From Cacajao melanocephalus (Eukaryota; Chordata; Mammalia; Primates; Pitheciidae), in the NCBI GenBank assembly GCA_963573385.1, contig CAUYLG010052066.1, forward strand, positions 1-64,000: 64,000 nucleotides of DNA, given 5' to 3'. The notes beneath the pieces were generated by a model. The model ran no database searches, had not been told where the DNA came from, and saw only the letters and a program-made list of their open reading frames with translations. Below, in pieces: positions 1-17,914 of this stretch; positions within the stretch are counted from its first letter, which is position 1; each line of letters begins with the position of its first letter. Both the position numbers and the translations under genes were made by a program.

Positions 1-359
1 TCATGTCCTTTGCAGGGACATGGATGAAGCTGGAAACCATCATTCTCAGCAAACTGACACAAGAACAGAAAACTAAACACTGCATGTTCTCACTCATAAG
101 TGGGTGTTGAACAATGAGAACACATGGACACAGGGAGGGGAACATCACACACTGGGGTCTGTTGGGGGGTAAGGAGGCTAGGGGAGGCATGGCAGGGGGT
201 GGGGGAATTGGGGAAGACTAACATTAGGAGAAATACCTAATGTAGATGATGGGGGGATGGATGCAGCAAACCACCATGGCATGTGTATACCTATGTAACA
301 AACCTGCATGATCTGCATATGTATCCCAGAACTTAAAATATCATAATAATAATAAAAAA
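1..359 (+). mobile_element. L1PA-type LINE-1 3' end, cut by the window edge
   Basis: The text matches the 3' end of a primate L1: the end of ORF2 (Lys-rich, 'aagaacagaaaactaaacac'), the G-rich 3'UTR at about 160-225, the block around 'caaacctgcatgatctgcat', and a short A-rich tail ending near 359. It is antisense to AFAP1L1, in intron 9. The tail form suggests an older L1PA or L1PB subfamily. Its 5' end and any upstream target-site duplication are outside the window. Confidence 0.9.
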
Positions 360-435
360 AGAGAGTGTCATCCTGGTCATGATGAGACTCAACAAGATCA
401 TGAACCAAGATGACAGTGAGGATGGAGAAAAAGAT

Positions 436-505
436 ATGAGCTGGCAGACATTTTCAAAACCGTCTTGGCAGGACCTGACTGTTGTGAAAATGTCTGCCAG
501 CTCAT
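436..505. repeat. Inverted repeat: 25-bp stem, 20-nt loop
   Basis: Arm 436-460 and arm 481-505 are reverse complements at 24 of 25 positions, separated by 461-480. The fold is the size of a pre-miRNA hairpin. It lies in AFAP1L1 intron 9, 76 bp past the L1PA tail, and would be transcribed with the gene. I do not recognise the sequence as a repeat family or a known miRNA. Confidence 0.85.
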
Positions 506-1699
506 CTGGAGTCCATTATGATCCTAACTTGGAGGAGAGGTTGGGGAGGGAACACACACCCACACACCCACACACAACATGTCAACAATTTCACTGCCAG
601 CCCAAATTAGTTTCACTCATTACACTAACTCTAGACCATTTATCAATTCATTCATACAAGGTCCCATCTAGACTAGGTACCATGGGATGTAGAGTGGAAG
701 CAATGATGACTCTTTTACCCCTTATTAGCTGTGGAAATGTGGGAAAGTCCTTCTGTCCCCTCAAAGCTGGGTTTTCTCACTTGAATTCCACCCACTTCAC
801 AGAGCTGCTGTGAGGGAGCCAGCCCAAGTGAAGGTCCACTGACTGTGTCATTTCCAACACCTGTGTGGTGTGCTGCCATCTTTCTTCAAGAAGCTAAACC
901 GTGCCAGCCACACTTGGACCAGGATTAAATGACATCCACCCACTTAAGAAGGTGGAATTACAGAGCTCTGAGGTCCCAGAGCCTTTTCTACCAAGATCCT
1001 CTCAAATCAGGTTCAGGGATGCTTCACCATAAGCATAGCGCCTGGGGAACAGGGAGGACAGGGGAGCATGTACTCCTCTCCATTTCCAAAGGGATTCAAA
1101 CATGACGTTGTCAGAAAGGGGACAGAACCATCAAGTATAAAGAATCACCTCTGCAAATTGTGAAACAGAAGTTATGGCTCCGTGTGTTCTGCAATGGTGT
1201 GCAGATGGTAAGTTTTTCACCAAGATAGATAACAAATACAAAGAAGTACTGGGAGCCCTTTGGAATCAACTCGATGATGACACTGCAATCACATGATTCC
1301 ATGGAGAAACAGACCCACCAATATCATGTCCTCACCCTCACTCTCCACCCAAAATAACACCCTGAACATTCTAGTTACCCTCCCCATGGACACTCAGCCA
1401 CAGGAAAGCTCAACTCTACAAGCTTGCCTCTTCTTCCTCTCTACACATCCTCCAAACTGCACCACAGCATGCACTGGCAAGTGTGTGCACACACACTCAT
1501 GCACACTGACACTGTCAACACTGCTTTCCCTCTGGCCTCACTAATGGCAAAGGCTAAATGAGGATAGGGTTGAGCTTCTCCTCCTGCAGCCTGGGCACAT
1601 GAGTACCCATCTTCCACTCCTGGTGACTCTGCCTGATCCCATACCTTTGCTTCTGTTTCCTCCCCTCGGCCCACCTCTGCCTCAGTGAAATCTTGCCTA

Positions 1700-2225
1700 T
1701 GCTTCAAGACTCAACATAGGTGCCCATCTTCCCTCACCCTTGTCATCCCTACAGCCAGCATGAGCCCCTGTTCTATTCATTGTAGATTTCTGGGATACTC
1801 TAATAGGTTGGTGGACTCCCCTTTCTCTCTGAACTTAGCCATACTGGCTGTTTTCAGTTCCACGCTTCTTCCTGCTCCTGCACCTTTTCCTTCTGCTTAC
1901 AATGCCTTTTCCCTCCTCTTCCCTGCTAATTTTTCATCTTCATCTGAAATGTCACTTCCTCAGAGAAGCCCTCCTGGAGCTCTGAGGCAGGAGCAGGGCC
2001 CCTGACACACACTCTCAGGGTACCTGGTACTTTTCCCTCCTAGTACTCACACAGCTTGCCATTTATGAGTCCGTGTGACTCTTTGATTCATCTCTGCTTC
2101 CTACTGGGCTGGAAGGGCTCTGAGGGCAGGGCTTGCAACTGTTTGTGTTTAGACTGCATCTCAGTGGCTAGCTCAGTTCCTGGAGTGCCCCAGATACTCA
2201 GCGAGTACTTGCCAATCAGGTGCTC
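1700..2225 (+). mobile_element. L2 LINE fragment (3' end)
   Basis: Degenerate but typical L2 text: 'tcatctgaaatgtcacttcc', then a 'gaagccctcctgg' block, then 'gggcagggcttgc' and 'tactcagcgagtacttgcc' near the 3' end. Antisense to the gene. Confidence 0.7.
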
Positions 2226-2239
2226 AGGATCCTGGCCTT

Positions 2240-2460
2240 GAGAGGTGGTGCGGCACAGTCATCAAGAGCTAGAGTGTCGGGGTTCAAATCCTGGCTATGT
2301 TTCTGATTTACTGTGTGACCTTGGGCAAATCTCTGTCTCAGCTTTCTCCTCTGAAAAGGTAACTATCCAGAAAGTTGTTATGGAAATCACCTGAATTAAC
2401 ACACGTAAAGCATTTAGTACACTGTAGCGCATGCAGTCACAGTCTATAAATACTAGCCTT
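2240..2460 (+). mobile_element. MIR SINE
   Basis: Near full length: 'ggttcaaatcctggctatg', then 'tgtgtgaccttgggcaaatc', ending with the 'acacgtaaagcatttagtac' block. Confidence 0.85.
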
Positions 2461-2497
2461 GATTATATCATTTAAGGCCTGTGTCGGTGGGTCTTAA

Positions 2498-3036
<539 letters not shown>

Positions 3037-3147
3037 TGACCTCCTCCTGTCCTGGCAGGGTGAGTCACATCTTCTCTGGCTTGTACTGCACCTTGGGCAT
3101 GGGCACTCATTTGTGCATGCATTCATGGATTCAGGAGACATTTATTA

Positions 3148-3483
<336 letters not shown>

Positions 3484-3614
3484 TCAGGGCCACTGTGGGG
3501 AAGAGGTGGGCTGACACAGCCCCTGCACATGTGTGGGGCACATCAGGGTTTATAAAGGCTTTCTCCCATAGCTGTCTCCTGGGTTGAAAAGATACAAGGA
3601 TAGGGACCAAGAGG

Positions 3615-3720
3615 TTTATTGCTACTTAGTTGTGTGGTCCTGGAAGAGCTACTTCCCTGCTCTGGGCCTCAGTGTCCACATCTGTAACATGGGAATGATA
3701 CTAGTCCTCTGCTTCCCTCC
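3615..3720 (+). mobile_element. MIR SINE fragment
   Basis: Central MIR block with 'gggcctcagtgtccacatct' followed by 'gtaacatgggaatgatac'. Confidence 0.75.
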
Positions 3721-3924
3721 CTTGTGTTACCTGAGGACAGTGGGACCATGGATATGAAGAGTGATGGGAGCCATAAAGCCTCACAAGGGTGAGGCACCTG
3801 CTTCTGTGACCATGTGCACCTTTATAGCAACCAATAGGGCAGCTGGAGTTATCACCTCCATCTCCTAAAGGCATCCACTCGCTCACCAAGGCCACACAGC
3901 AATAAGCATGAGATCAGGAAATAA

Positions 3925-4050
3925 TCACAGCCACCATTTGTGGCTCACCTATCTGGTGGCTTTTTGTGGATTATCCTGTTTTATCCCCTAGCAGCCTTGT
4001 GAGCCCCGAGTTACAGTTTAGGATGATGAGCCTCGTAGAGGGGAAGCCAC
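3925..4050 (-). mobile_element. MIR SINE fragment
   Basis: Inverted MIR tail: 'gattatcctgttttatcccc', then 'cagccttgtgagccccgag', then 'gaggggaagccacctg'. Confidence 0.6.
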
Positions 4051-4439
4051 CTGTTGGGGGCAGTGGAGCCAGAAACTAAATGCAGGCAGTACGGCTGCCC
4101 ACTGTTAACCTCTGGGCTAACGGCCACCCAGGATTGATGTCAAGGCAGGTCTCTTTTAACTCCAGTCTAGGGCTTCGTGTGCCAACCCAACCAGCCCCTG
4201 TAGTGTACAGGCTCCCCCAGCAGGCAGGTTCTCTCCCTTCCTTCCCTCCTGAGACAAAGGGGTAATGAGAAACACCAAATGTTCCATCAGGAGGGCCGGT
4301 TATCACAGGAAGGAAGGGGCCGGGTGGGGAGGGAGGTGTTTGGTTTCATTGTTCCAGCAGGAAGATCAGAGGAAGAGAGGAGGTGTCAGAGTGAAGTAGA
4401 GGCAGTGCAGGGATAAGGGAATGTGGGTGGGGCATCACC

Positions 4440-4620
4440 GTCATCCGACAGTAATTACTGACAGTTACTACACACTCACTGCCTGGCAGGCACTGTGCCA
4501 AGTGCTCTCCTGAATCCTTCCAAGGACCATTTCACAGATGAAAAAACAGTCACAGAGAGGCAAAGTCATTTGCAGAAGGTCACACAACCAGTAAGTGCCA
4601 CTTAGGCCTGGGGCTTGAAC
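4440..4620 (-). mobile_element. MIR SINE
   Basis: Inverted copy: 'caggcactgtgccaagtgct', then 'catttcacagatgaaaaaac', then 'ggtcacacaaccagtaagtg'. Confidence 0.85.
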
Positions 4621-4649
4621 TCAAGTGTGGGTGCCACAAAGTCCCTCCT

Positions 4650-4910
4650 CCCATGTCATCACTATGGCATCCTGCCTATGGCCTTTGGAGTAGATGTACT
4701 TCTTAGCTTCAGATCCAGGCTCCAACCACTTTGGTTGTGTGACCTTTGGCAAATCACGTAAGTTCTCAAAGCTGTGTCTCAGTTTCCTCATCTGTGAAAT
4801 GGGAACAATAACATTTTGTCCCATTTTGAAACATAAATAAGGTCATGCATGTAAAGCTCTTGGCACAATTCACGGCACAAAGTAAGTGCTCATTATGTGG
4901 TAACTCTCAT
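4650..4910 (+). mobile_element. MIR SINE
   Basis: Long copy facing the previous one: 'tgtgtgacctttggcaaatc', 'gtctcagtttcctcatctgt', 'tgtaaagctcttggcac' and a 'gtaagtgctcattatg' end. The two MIRs lie head to head. Confidence 0.88.
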
Positions 4911-5269
4911 TGTTCCATGTAGCTGCAGAGGCAGAAGCTGGCCCATGGGTGATCATGACAAGATGTACGTTTTAGGCAAGGAAGGATTTTTCTTTGTTGT
5001 TAAGAATTCGCTTGCCTAATGATGAAATCAGCTTCTTCTGTAGATACTAAGTTCCCAGTTCCAGGAGGTACACAAGTGCAGGCTGAACAAGCCCACAGTG
5101 AGGATTTGGAAAGGGAATTCAAATAACTAAAAGGAACACAGGCCTCCAGCATGGAGTCTGCCTCTTGGAGATATCCGAGGCCCATTTCCATACATAAGCC
5201 CTATCCACGCACAGGCGCTTGGCCTCAGGTACTAAGCAAGGGTTCTTCCAGGGACAGGAGCCAGCTCTA

Positions 5270-5536
<267 letters not shown>

Positions 5537-5954
5537 TCAGGATCTTCTGAAGTAGAGGGTAGAGCAGGGAGACATCCTCACACAAAGGCTCCAGGGGAAG
5601 CCCGACCTCCCTTTAGAGACCTCCACCACCCAGCTGGGCCATGGGTACTGTGTGAGGACAGCTGAAGGGTCCAGGCCATTCACCCTGGAAGAGAAGCCTG
5701 ATGGGAAGAGGCATCTTTGGGTAATCTTCAGTCACAACTACCTATTTGGGAAGAGGCAGACTGTAGCACAATCCTAGGAAGACCAGGCTAGCCTAAATAA
5801 CTAGAGAAGAAATGGGCTGGCTTGGAAGGAAGCCAATTAAAAATCTACCTGGCAGGAACTTGGGAGACAGAATTTTAGCAGAGATAGAGGATTGGCCTTG
5901 GGAAGTCAATAGTTTATGAATAATGATTCTCACTTCCCCATTTTTTTTTAAATG

Positions 5955-6488
5955 AGGCCAGCATTACCTTCATACCAGAACCTGACAATAACATTATGAA
6001 AAAAGAAAATCATAGGCTAATTTCTCTCATAACACAATTGCAAAAGCCCTGAACAAAATACTAGCAAATGGATTCCAGACATATATAAAAAGCAATGACA
6101 TCAAGGAACATTTTCATCTACAAACAACCCACAGCAAACATCATTCTTAACGGTCAATTATTGTCATTAATATTTTTAGAGACTGGGTCTTGCTTTATCA
6201 CGCAGGCTGGAGTGCAGTGGTGTGATCACAGCTCACTGCAGCCTCAAATGCAAGAGTGGTTTAACATTGAAAGATAAACTCTATTATTAATCATATGAAC
6301 AGAAAAAAGGCCAAAAATCAGATCTCAATAGAGCCAGAAAAAGTATTTGATAAAATTCAGCACCCATTTGTTATATAAGCTCAAAGTGAGCTAAGAATAA
6401 AGGGGATCGCCTTAATGTAATAATAAGGAACATTTTCAACTACAAACAACCCATAGCAAACGTCATTCTTAATGGTCAATTATTGTTA
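5955..6488 (+). mobile_element. Old L1 ORF2 fragment (left part)
   Basis: Matches L1 ORF2 nucleotide text: 'ccagaacctgacaataacat', 'aaaatactagcaaatggatt', 'gtggtttaacattgaaagat' and 'aaagtatttgataaaattca'. It is interrupted at 6103-6248 by a copied segment and ends at the Alu at about 6489. The reading frame is broken many times. Confidence 0.88.
6103..6248 (+). repeat. Inserted copy of 6425-6570 (L1 plus Alu head)
   Basis: 146 bp matching 6425-6570 without gaps, with 9 mismatches by eye. It carries 55 bp or so of L1 and the 3' head of the inverted Alu, and sits inside the L1 where a stretch of about 40 bp of L1 is missing. The copy at 6425 is continuous with L1 and the full Alu, so it is the likely source. 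Confidence 0.9.
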
Positions 6489-6915
<427 letters not shown>

Positions 6916-7410
6916 AAGAGGTTTGTCACGTCTCTTGAACTAGTGCTGCCCTGGAGTGGGAAAAGGCTGTGTTTCAGATGCATACGTGTTGAGCAAGGCT
7001 TGTCGACAGATTTCTGGGGAGAGGAGCATTCTCTTTCTGAAATTATGTTCATTGTCTTACTTTGTAATGAAAGGAGCTTTTCCTTTTATGACATGACAAA
7101 CTGAGAGATGGTAAACATAAAAAACTTTTTAAAACAAGTAACAGAATATTGAGTGTTGTAGGGGATTCCTTTTATAAAAGACATGTATGGAAATGAGGGT
7201 GGAAGGGTGTACACTAAAGCTTAATAGTGGTTATCTCTTGGTCAATGACATTATTGACCTTTGGTCAATAGTTTTTTTTTTTAATCACTTTTCATTTGTT
7301 TTTCTGTAGTTTTATAAGCATATTTACTTGCATAATGAAAAACAACACAGATTTAATGATAAATTTTTTTTTTGATAAAACAGAAACATGGTAAAGCCTA
7401 TATTGGGTCT

Positions 7411-7850
<440 letters not shown>

Positions 7851-7887
7851 TAAATTCTGCTCCAGTGGGGAAAGTCCTGTTCTCTTA

Positions 7888-8262
<375 letters not shown>

Positions 8263-8385
8263 TCATCACTGTGCCATCCTGGGGAAGCACTTTCTCACCC
8301 CTCTGAAGCCATTCCTGTGCTGGGGCCTGGGGCCAGGAAGGTGTGGGCATAAGGCATGACACTGATAATAACTAAGACCCCTACT

Positions 8386-8885
<500 letters not shown>

Positions 8886-8899
8886 TCATTACCCCTTCA

Positions 8900-9070
8900 T
8901 CTTGACATCTCTTATCTCTGGATATTCTCACAATAACCCAGCAAATCTCCATTTTATAGATAAGGAAACTTGAGGCTCAGTGAAAAGAAATTACTCACCT
9001 AAGATCAGTTACTAAGAGTCAGGGAAAGGGTTAGATCCAGGCCTCCTGGCTCCCATGCCAGTAATCTTTC
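8900..9070 (-). mobile_element. MIR SINE
   Basis: Inverted copy: 'ccattttatagataaggaaa', 'cttgaggctcagtgaaaag', then 'ttagatccaggcctcctgg'. Confidence 0.8.
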
Positions 9071-9161
9071 CACTGAGTGCTGGGGTCACCCAAAACAAGG
9101 GCTTTTGGGCCTCTCTGGAGACCATGGCCTGGGTGAGAGGCTGGTGGGCACGTGCATGCTA

Positions 9162-9344
<183 letters not shown>

Positions 9345-9539
9345 TCAGAAAGAGCTGTATTTTGGCGAAATGCAGGCAGACTCCAGGGGCCAGGACTAGG
9401 GGAGACCCTGACACCCACGCTCCTCCTCAGGGAAGAGATAGCAGGTGCTCTGAGCAGCTCTGGCCAGGGTGTGAGGCCTCTTCTCTGCATCTCATCTGTT
9501 CTAGCTCCCCATAGTCCCTCTGCTCCTGTCACCAGAAAC

Positions 9540-9670
9540 TGCCCTGCTGGGCTATCATATCTCCTGGCCTGTGTTCATGTTGTTCCCTGTGCTCTCTTAT
9601 CTTCTACTGAGGACTTCTACTCATCCGTTAAGACCCAGATCAAAGATCTTTCCTCTGACTTTCTCAGGCA
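9540..9670 (+). mobile_element. L2 LINE fragment
   Basis: Weak L2-like text around 'tccgttaagacccagatcaa' and 'tttcctctgactttctcag'. Confidence 0.5.
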
Positions 9671-10034
9671 GTGAGTGGTCAGCTACTCCTCAGTGACCCC
9701 AGAGCATAGCATTGCGCATGGGGTGTGTCTGTGTGTGTGTGTTGGTCACAGCTCAGATTTCTGCACTGCAGGGAGCAATGTACCAGCTGCCTGGGCTGAG
9801 ACCTCCCTCCCTGTTCTGCCTTCTCATCTTCTACCACCTCAGCCCTTCCTCTCACTTCCTAATACATCTGCTCCCTCTTCTTGTGAAAATCATTCACCTT
9901 TTAAACCTCTGGGACTGCAAAGAAAGAATTGGACTAGAGGAGATAATATTGCACATAATAGTGATTGCAACAACTATCTGTGCGGATTTTCATAACACCT
10001 GCCCATTTGGAGCTGGGAGGTAGGACGGTGCAGT

Positions 10035-10175
10035 GCCAGAGTTAGTGGGATGTCTCAAGCTGTATTCTGTGTCAGAATCACCTGGGAGTTGTTTGAAAAC
10101 AGACCCTTGGGCTGTATCCGCAGAGATTCTGGTTCACTGGAGTGGGCTGGGCTGAGCAATCTGCATTAAAAATGA
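10035..10175 (+). mobile_element. MER5A DNA transposon (hAT-Charlie)
   Basis: Carries the MER5A core 'gtcagaatcacctgggagtt' and 'agagattctggttcactgga'. Confidence 0.85.
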
Positions 10176-10299
10176 CTAATAGGAAAATCCTAAACATACA
10201 TAAAGATAGAAACTAATTGAATGCCAATGACTTGGGACAAATTTATTCAATAATTATTTAGAAAGGTTATTTTGATGCAGGCAGTCCCTGGAACATACT

Positions 10300-10535
10300 T
10301 TGAAGTTCAGATGTTTAAGAGCATGTACTTTGGGCTCAAGCAGAGTTGAGTTCAAATCCTATCTTTATCATTTACTGAGTGACCTCAAAAAGAAAAGTCT
10401 CCCCTCATTTCAGATTCTTGATCTGTAAAGTGACCTGAGCAATTCCCACCTTGGCTTAGTGGTACAATGCATGTCAGTTCTCAGGACAGCGCCTGGCACA
10501 CATAGCATGCTAAACAAGTGCCAGCTGTTATTACT
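10300..10535 (+). mobile_element. MIR SINE
   Basis: 'ttgagttcaaatcctatctt' followed by 'cagattcttgatctgtaaag' and 'agcgcctggcacacatagca'. Confidence 0.82.
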
Positions 10536-11344
10536 GTGATTGTCTCCTTTGATTCCCACAAGGCAGGGAGGTAGATATCAGTTCCATTTTCAGACAAGAA
10601 ACAAGCCACACACAGTTTGCTGGTGACAGAATCTGGATCAGAACTGAGAGTGCCTGCTCAGGGGGTGGCACACATCCCCCACTCCAGGAAGCCTTCCTTC
10701 ACCCAGTCCCACTCACTCTGATAGCACACTGCTCTTCAGAATGCTGCTCTGGGCTCCTAGCCCCTCCTGCACGTCTGTTTCCTGAGGACGGCAGCACAGA
10801 CATTCCCAGTGACTGGGACACCCAGTTCTATCTCCCAAGTGAGGCTCAGAGCCCGCCTTTCCAGCAGGTATCCTGAGGCCTCAGACACTGGACATCACTG
10901 GGACGTGAACAGGGGTGTCAGGGTTAGATGTGTGAAGTGGGGAAGGGCGAGGGGGCATGGGAACACATTGCTAAGACACCTGGTAGGACTGGACGCTATG
11001 TGTGAGAGGAAGGATACTCCCTGAGGGGCTTGGCGTGCTCTCCGTGTACAGGGTTCCCGGCCCTTCCTGAAGCCCTCCCTTTCCTTCTGCCTCAGAATTC
11101 CAGCTGCTTCAGGGAGGTGGCTTCTCTGCCCCATCTGAGAGGGAAGTGAGCTCTCTGGGGAGGTGAAGGAGCCCCATCTAGCCAATAGGCTTGACCTGGG
11201 ATTCGAGGCCCAGCAGCACTTTGTCCCCTGTCCTTGAGTATGTAAAATAAAGTTGCCTGCTTTACATCCCAACAGCTGTTTGCAGTAACCCAGAACCTCA
11301 GACATTCAAGGCTGAAGAGGGCTGTGGATTACCTGGTCCAAGCA

Positions 11345-11825
11345 CCATCGTGAAAAGGTGCAAACAGCCCAAGCTCCATCAACTGAGGAATGGATAAGCA
11401 CAAAGTTGTCTATCTGTACGGTGGATTAGTGTTCAGCCATAGAAAGGAAAGAAGTTCTGAGGCATGCTACAACATGGATGAACCTAGAAAACATGCTAAG
11501 TGAGAGAAGCCAGACACAAAGGCCACAGATTGTATGATTCCATTTATGTGAAATGTCCAGAATAGGCAAATCCATATGGACAGAAAGTGAACTGGTGGTT
11601 AGCAGGAGCCGGGGATTAGCAGGGGTTGGGGGTGGGATGGGGAACGGGGAAGGACTGCTTAGGTCCTTCCCCATTAGGTATCTGGGGCGATGACAACGTT
11701 TGGGGACTAGAAAGTAATGGTGGCTGCAAACACTCTGAATGCACTAAATGCCACTTGTTGGACAGTTTGAAATCGTGGAAATAGTTAATCTTACATGTCT
11801 TTTACCACAATAAAAAAATTCACCC
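11345..11825 (+). mobile_element. Old L1 (L1M-type) 3' end
   Basis: Typical mammalian L1M 3' text: 'ccatcaactgaggaatggat', 'caacatggatgaacctagaa', 'aagtgagagaagccagacac', 'gattccatttatgtgaaatg', ending with 'ttttaccacaataaaaaaat'. Confidence 0.88.
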
Positions 11826-11963
11826 ACGGTAAAAAGCACAAACAGTAACACAAAAGAGTATGAATGAAAAAATATGTTCCCTTCATCCATATTTTTATTA
11901 ATTTCCCACAGGAAAATCCTGTTAATAGTTCCTTGCATATCCTCAAAAAATTGTTAAAATGGA

Positions 11964-11998
11964 TGCACATGTGTGTGTATATGTGTGTGTGTGTATAC
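11964..11998 (+). repeat. (TG)n short run
   Basis: 'atgtgtgtgtatatgtgtgt' followed by more TG and 'ataccc'. Confidence 0.9.
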
Positions 11999-12071
11999 CC
12001 TATTTTAAAAAACAAATGGAATTGTTGTATACAGTATTCTGTGTTTGATATTTTCAATGACAAATAATAAA

Positions 12072-12299
12072 ACAGATCTGTCTGTGCCGATCTGTCTGTG
12101 CCGATCAAGCAATTCTCCTGCCTCAGCCTCTCAAGTAGCTGGGATTACAGGCACACACTACCATTCCCAGCTAATTTTTGTATTTTTAGTAGAGATTTCA
12201 CTATATTGGCCAGGATGGTCTTGATCTCCTGACCTTGTGATTTAGAATTGATTAGATCAATTCTAAAATGAATTCATCAACAGAGACAGATCTGTTTGA
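12072..12299. repeat. Rearranged Alu fragment framed by inverted repeats
   Basis: An Alu piece in minus orientation (about 12098-12237) lacks both ends. On its left is a 14-bp unit (GATCTGTCTGTGCC) twice in tandem; on its right is a perfect palindrome of two 12-bp arms (12241-12252 and 12256-12267). The string AGACAGATCTGTTT stands inverted on the left (near 12070) and direct on the right (near 12287). Confidence 0.85.
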
Positions 12300-13039
12300 T
12301 TTATTTTTTGGAGGTTGGAGAACATTCCACTGTGCTGCTGAATGACAGAGTAGCATCACACAAACATTATCTTATACAAATTCAACTACTTATTCTGAGC
12401 CATCCAAACATGAGCACATAGTCTCTTATATGTAATGTTAAGTCCTTTTACGCAAACAAGTGCCTTCATCTGCTCTTCATTCAAAAGAACGTCCATGTGT
12501 TGCAGTGCTGGAGGAGAGCAGTGAAAAGAGCACAGGCTCTCCTTTATGGCCAGTTAAGAGATTTTCAGTGGTAATTTGTACCAGTGCCCACTAAATCATT
12601 TTATTGCACCCACCTACTAGTAAAAATATATACATATCCTTATGTTTATTTTTGTATGTTATATATGCATATATAATTTTTTTTAACAAATATGCTATTA
12701 TCAGATTATAAATCCTACAAAACATTTACATAGAATTTATTAAAAGATGTGTTGAACTAAATAGAAGTAAAGCTTCTGATATTTCTGCCTACATCATCTT
12801 ATGAACCCCTGGGTACCCCTACTCTACTCTGACAACCCGTGGTTTAGACCACGTGCTTTTTATTTTATGCATTGACCTGACAACCTAATCCACCTGTAGG
12901 ATGTGATTCTACTGAAACGATTTCACCACCCACTCTAGAGGAGCGCTTGGGTTGGCAGTTTTAGTAGAGGGAGCAGTATAGTGGTGGTCATCGGTGTAGC
13001 CGCCTCCTAGCACACTGACATGGGTGTATCTGGTTCCTC

Positions 13040-13160
13040 TTTTTTGTTTTAAGGGTGGAAGAACAGAGATCCAGAGAGGGCAAGGGGATTTTCCAAGGCC
13101 ACAGAAATCTGGGACTACAACCCAAGCCCCCAGCCCCTGGGGCCACACTCATTGGTCCAC
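13040..13160 (-). mobile_element. MIR SINE fragment
   Basis: Inverted: 'gatccagagagggcaagggg', 'ttccaaggccacagaaatct'. Confidence 0.65.
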
Positions 13161-13314
13161 CCAGATTGTCACTGAAGAGGCCAGGTGCCCAGGGAAGCTT
13201 CTCCTCAGCCAATGGTGACATGGTTGGGAGGGTGACAGGCTTGCAGCTCCAGCTTCCGCAGGACACAGAGGAATTTAGATCTGGCTTCTCAGGGAGGGGA
13301 AGTCCCCAGCCTCA

Positions 13315-16434
<3,120 letters not shown>

Positions 16435-16872
16435 TCAGCTGTCCCAGCACTGGCCACCCAGCTCCCATGGGAGGGTCCTGCTCAGGTAGTCCTGTGGTGT
16501 TTCTTTGGGTCTTCTCCCCACTCTACCTCAGATGGCCTTGGCCCAAGGACTGGACCTCCCCGGGCTCACCTGGCAACGCTGAGCCCAGGTAGCCCCAAGC
16601 AGAGCTCTCAGGGCTCCCTCTGTTCCAGATTGCCCTCTGCTTTGCTGGACCAGGGTCCTTTCTCACTGCAGCTCAAAGCTCAGCACAGGTCTCAGGCCGG
16701 AGCCCGTGGCCATCCAGGACACAGGCAGGAAAGGGAGCCTTCCTGTCCCATCAGTTCATGCGCTTCAATCTCTGGAACCTTCTGTTTCCGGTGCCTTGGC
16801 CACAGCCAAACTAAACATTAACCCTTCTCACTCCATGCCACCATTGCCATTCTTTCTTTCCATGTGACACCC

Positions 16873-17040
16873 GTGCTTCTCAAATTTGAGAGTGTGCAAG
16901 AATTACCTGGGGATCTTGTCAAAATGCAAATTCTGATTCAGGAGGTGTGGGGTGGGATCCGAGATTCTGCATTTCTGACCCGCACCCAGCTGCAGCTGAT
17001 GCTGGTGGTCCAGGACCATGCTGAGTTGCGAGAGCACAGA
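16873..17040 (+). mobile_element. MER5A DNA transposon
   Basis: Nearly whole: 'gaattacctggggatcttgt', 'cagctgatgctggtggtcca'. Confidence 0.9.
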
Positions 17041-17199
17041 GTCCTTGAAGGACTGCGACATGCCAAGATCATGATGTCATTGATGTCTCCTTGTCCCAAA
17101 AAGTAACTTGGGACTCGGTTTGCCTTAGAACCAAAGACCAGCTTCATCACAGTGGTATTGTCCTGCTTTGCAACCCACTAAGCACTTACGCGCGATAAT

Positions 17200-17385
17200 A
17201 GAAGCTAATGTGTGCTGAACAATTATTATCAGCTGTGTTCAGCCCTTTTACATTTTATTGTCTCATTTAAATCTCATATCAAGCATTTTATTAGCTCCAT
17301 TATATGGAGGATGAAGCTGAAGCTCCAGGAGGTTAAATACCTTCTCCAGGATCACACAGCTAGCAGAGCCTACAGTGAAGCTGCT
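17200..17385 (-). mobile_element. MIR SINE
   Basis: Inverted: 'gtctcatttaaatctcatat', then 'ctccaggatcacacagctag'. Confidence 0.8.
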
Positions 17386-17439
17386 TTCTTCATTCTCTTC
17401 TTTTAACTACAGAGATATACTGACTCACAGTATTTGCTT

Positions 17440-17585
17440 TGCTTCTACCAACAAGTTTTGAGGTAGGTCTCATGATCACCCCTACCTTGTAGATGAAGAC
17501 ATTAAGGCTCAGAGAAGATAAATAACTTGCTTGAAGTTGCACAGAGGCAAGAAGAAAAGCCAGGACTTCAGCTCCCGCCGCAACT
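17440..17585 (-). mobile_element. MIR SINE fragment
   Basis: Inverted: 'taccttgtagatgaagacat', 'taaggctcagagaagataaa'. Confidence 0.75.
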
Positions 17586-17674
17586 ACTAACTCCGTGTGC
17601 TGTTCCCCACCCTGGGCCCTCCTGAGGAAACAGGAGACACTGACCTGGGCCTGCAGGGCCTGGAGGTGTAGGAG

Positions 17675-17910
17675 GAGATACAGCACCATGCAGAAGAGAA
17701 CAGGCCCTGGAGCCAGATCACCTGGGTTCAAATTCAGGCTCTATCATTCATTAACAAATCACTTAACCTGTGGGTGATTCAGTTTCCTCCTTTAAAGAGG
17801 GGATAATAACAGCATCTGCCTCATAGGGTGGCTGTGAGAATTAATGACACCAGGCATGCAAAGGGCCTTACCCGGCACAGAGCGAATGCTCACCACAAGT
17901 CAGCTATTCT
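17675..17910 (+). mobile_element. MIR SINE
   Basis: Almost full length: 'cctgggttcaaattcaggct', 'gtgattcagtttcctccttt', 'gcatgcaaagggccttaccc'. Confidence 0.9.
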
Positions 17911-17914
17911 TACT

